From the NCBI RefSeq assembly GCF_037300705.1, contig NZ_CP147776.1, positions 2,790,001-2,854,000 of the forward strand: a DNA stretch of 64,000 nucleotides, written 5' to 3'. The position numbers and the translations under genes were made by a program. This document shows, one piece after another, positions 63,201-64,000 of this stretch. This DNA is from Massilia sp. W12 (GTDB lineage: Bacteria; Pseudomonadota; Gammaproteobacteria; Burkholderiales; Burkholderiaceae_D). Numbering within the stretch: position 1 is the stretch's first letter; each line of letters starts with the position of its first letter. The notes below the pieces were generated by a model that ran no database searches, was not told the DNA's origin, and saw only the letters and a program-made list of their open reading frames with translations.

Positions 63201-63504
63201 CGGCGGCGCGCAAAATGTCGCGTTTGCTTTGATGGGTGGGGGCGGCGCCGTTGTCATTAAAGGCGGCGCGATTGCCGACAATCCACAGCAATTCAGCATG
63301 CGCGCCTTGTTTGATCCACCAGCAAGCCACCGCAGTATTGCGGCGCGCACTTTGGCGCAACAATTTGCGCAACACATCCAAACCGTCTTGCGTGATCAGG
63401 GTTTGCCAGGTGCGCTCGCCTTTGCGCTCGGCAAATTGGTCGAGGATGCGGCGGCTTTGCTGCAATGCGTTTTTACTGCATTCAGAAATCAACAGCACAT
63501 TCAT
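60202..63504 (-). CDS. cas3: Type I-F Cas2-Cas3 fusion (nuclease-helicase)
   Basis: 1100 residues. The N-terminal Cas2-like domain (MNVLLISECSKNALQQSRRI, about 1-95) is fused to an HD nuclease (LFHDFGKANQLF, His123-Asp124) and an SF2 helicase: motif I in NMASTGCGKTFANA (about residue 440), motif II DEPDD in LIVDEPDDFDL, and motif VI-like LAGRVQRHRQ. A C-terminal domain follows. This is the I-F layout in which Cas2-3 works with Cas1 in spacer acquisition and degrades DNA after Cascade binding. The ATG overlaps the cas1 stop by 4 bp. Unlike usual I-F loci, csy1 does not follow directly; about 2.2 kb of other genes lies between them. Confidence 0.95.
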   Translation of the reverse strand: MNVLLISECSKNALQQSRRILDQFAERKGERTWQTLITQDGLDVLRKLLRQSARRNTAVACWWIKQGAHAELLWIVGNRAAFNDNGAAPTHQSKRDILRAADENQWRSLESIACLAAIAGLFHDFGKANQLFQAKLKTAAHTVEPLRHEWVSLLLFAAFVDGRDDRAWLQALAQVAAADDARVKQVLDAMAPAPKKSKDGRELSDPRAVNPFRLYLKTPLARCVGWLIVSHHRLLHDYPCKENKSKAVIANANQWLEERFMNAHWNSPQYADSSAAERCKVWKFEHGTPLLSQTWRSKAQLLAARALRHGQLFGPDWLQDSFSAHLARLSLMLADHSYSSQGALPARQDPAYQVWANTERSSGALKQRLDEHNLSVGWLAQQIAGMLPAVRASLPALSRHPGFKKRVQDARFKWQDMAFDLAQSMAQASVKQGFFGVNMASTGCGKTFANARILYALADQKQGCRFSIALGLRTLTLQTGDALRNRLRLQDDDLAVLIGSAAVRQLHELGAQHDAAEASGSASAQALLDEDSYVRYEGALDQGRLGRLLAHDPNLRRLLSAPILVSTIDYLMPATEGERGGRQIGPMLRLLSGDLIVDEPDDFDLSDMPALARLIHWAGMLGTRIVLSSATLPPALVQALFEAYAAGRALFHAARGDEGAMPPVLCAWFDEFGRHSAACAKQDEMVQAHAVFVAQRSANLQQKSALLRRGAWLPMPTGILSEKEAVAAMARSMQAGVLRLHAAHASPTPDGRQQVSFGLLRFANIRQLVAVAQNMLSSAWPDDTQVRFCIYHSRHPLAVRSAMEGVLDQALSRHQPEQVWQCPSVRAALAGAHARQVIFMVFATPVAEVGRDHDYDWSVVEPSSLRSIIQLAGRVQRHRQIPPQAPNVLVLSHNFNALTGKQIAYAKPGVENGALALADKDLQANIPPEHIDIISALPRIQESAKLKPKRSLADLEHAQLRARLLGSEAPTEWYGALWWRCPVQWAYELQSHTPFRAGQAEQEYVFYMEQEDDKPLLHAVEKDGRLSIQDESMLLIDEITLAPGVAPWMKWDLKDLLIKLAQDLDISLEQASRRFGVIALHENVKDYRYAEGFGVYRRVE

Positions 63505-64000
63505 TTGCCCACCTGAGAAAAACGCAGTGCGGTTTCTTTTAAGGTGTCGATCATCACATCCAAGGCGCCGGCGCGGTGAAAGGCGTTGATGCAGCGTTGG
63601 CGGAATGCGCTTTCATCATCGCCGGCGGCAGCGGCCAGAAACGCTTGCGGCAAAATCAGTGCATCTTTGATCAAGTCGGCGACATCAAACACCAGGCCGC
63701 CGCGCCGGGTTTTGCCATGCAAAATCGCCAAGCCATGCGGCAGGCCCAGCACCCAGGTCGCGCTGGCGGCCAAGCCATAGGCCAGATAATTGCCATGGTC
63801 TAAAAAGCGGTTGGCCGGGTCCACCCCGCTGCCGCGCTTGCCGCGTGTGAATTCGCCATAGGCGCTCAGTTGCGCCATGGTTTTATAGAGTTGTTTGGTG
63901 AGGCGCGCTTCCAGATTGAGGATATCTGTTTGACTGGCGGCGCCGGGCAAGTCCGCGCTGAAGTCTTGCAAAATGGATTCGAGTTGCGCTTCATCCAGCG
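63501..64000 (-). CDS. cas1: Type I-F Cas1 integrase, 5' end cut by window edge
   Basis: The C-terminal 166 residues are visible (from LDEAQLESILQDFSADLPG); the N-terminal half lies beyond the window. YGEFTRGKRGSGVDPANRFL and LGLPHGLAILHGKTRRGGLVFDVADLIKD are conserved, including the active-site His and Asp region of Cas1. Cas1 with Cas2-3 integrates new spacers. The stop overlaps the cas2-3 start (ATGA). This is the first gene of the operon in the visible part; the promoter and possibly the true CRISPR array would be further right. Confidence 0.94.
   Translation of the reverse strand, partial: LDEAQLESILQDFSADLPGAASQTDILNLEARLTKQLYKTMAQLSAYGEFTRGKRGSGVDPANRFLDHGNYLAYGLAASATWVLGLPHGLAILHGKTRRGGLVFDVADLIKDALILPQAFLAAAAGDDESAFRQRCINAFHRAGALDVMIDTLKETALRFSQVGK

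Overview
The window reads as a chromosomal segment of a Gram-negative betaproteobacterium, most likely Burkholderiales and perhaps Oxalobacteraceae-like. The evidence is the core block trxB / ftsK-lolA-rarA / serS, which I recall as conserved in order and orientation in that group. The genus is not determined. All assignments come from reading the sequence; no database search was run.

Layout, left to right. (1) 1-1189, minus strand: the 3'-truncated seryl-tRNA synthetase gene. (2) 1409-46003, minus strand: one uninterrupted 14,864-codon gene covering about 70% of the window, wedged between rarA and serS. The protein has an N-terminal LEPR-XLL-like motif. It then runs through a very long array of PPC-like beta domains, 17 CARDB-like repeats, Ig/cadherin-like domains, a dockerin-like EF-hand pair, a GHSRG alpha/beta-hydrolase-like segment, a Pro-Thr linker, a matrixin-like HExxHxxGLDD metallopeptidase motif, about 20 tandem-95 cadherin-like repeats and a DUF4114-like domain. 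(3) 46493-50818, minus strand: ftsK-lolA-rarA, a tight operon. (4) 51086-52729, plus strand: trxB and an Smr-domain gene. (5) 52739-53852, minus strand: a DUF5610-like gene and a small secreted protein gene.

(6) 53963-64000, minus strand: a type I-F CRISPR-Cas locus in the order cas1 (cut by the window edge), cas2-3, four non-cas genes, csy1, csy2, csy3, cas6f, then a terminator. No ordinary CRISPR array is visible in the window.

The most interesting element is at 59058-59232, inside the four-gene insert between cas2-3 and csy1. On the plus strand, antisense to the cas genes, there is a self-contained small RNA unit: a perfect TATAAT, a degenerate 28-nt type I-F repeat whose stem changes are compensatory, a 26-nt spacer, a second degenerate repeat with an intact stem, and a strong rho-independent terminator. 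Nucleotides 1-17 of the spacer match a site 65 bp upstream of the first repeat (14 of 17). That site has a 5'-CC PAM, and two of the three mismatches fall at positions 6 and 12, the positions that flip out in type I Cascade. It coincides with the -35 box of the divergent promoter that drives a small membrane-protein gene (58664-58993), a DEDDh exonuclease gene and possibly the csy operon. I read this as a CRISPR-like RNA that directs the host's own I-F Cascade to repress the adjacent gene or operon. It would be either a CreTA-like 'guard' module with a protein toxin candidate or a CreR-like autoregulator of Cascade.
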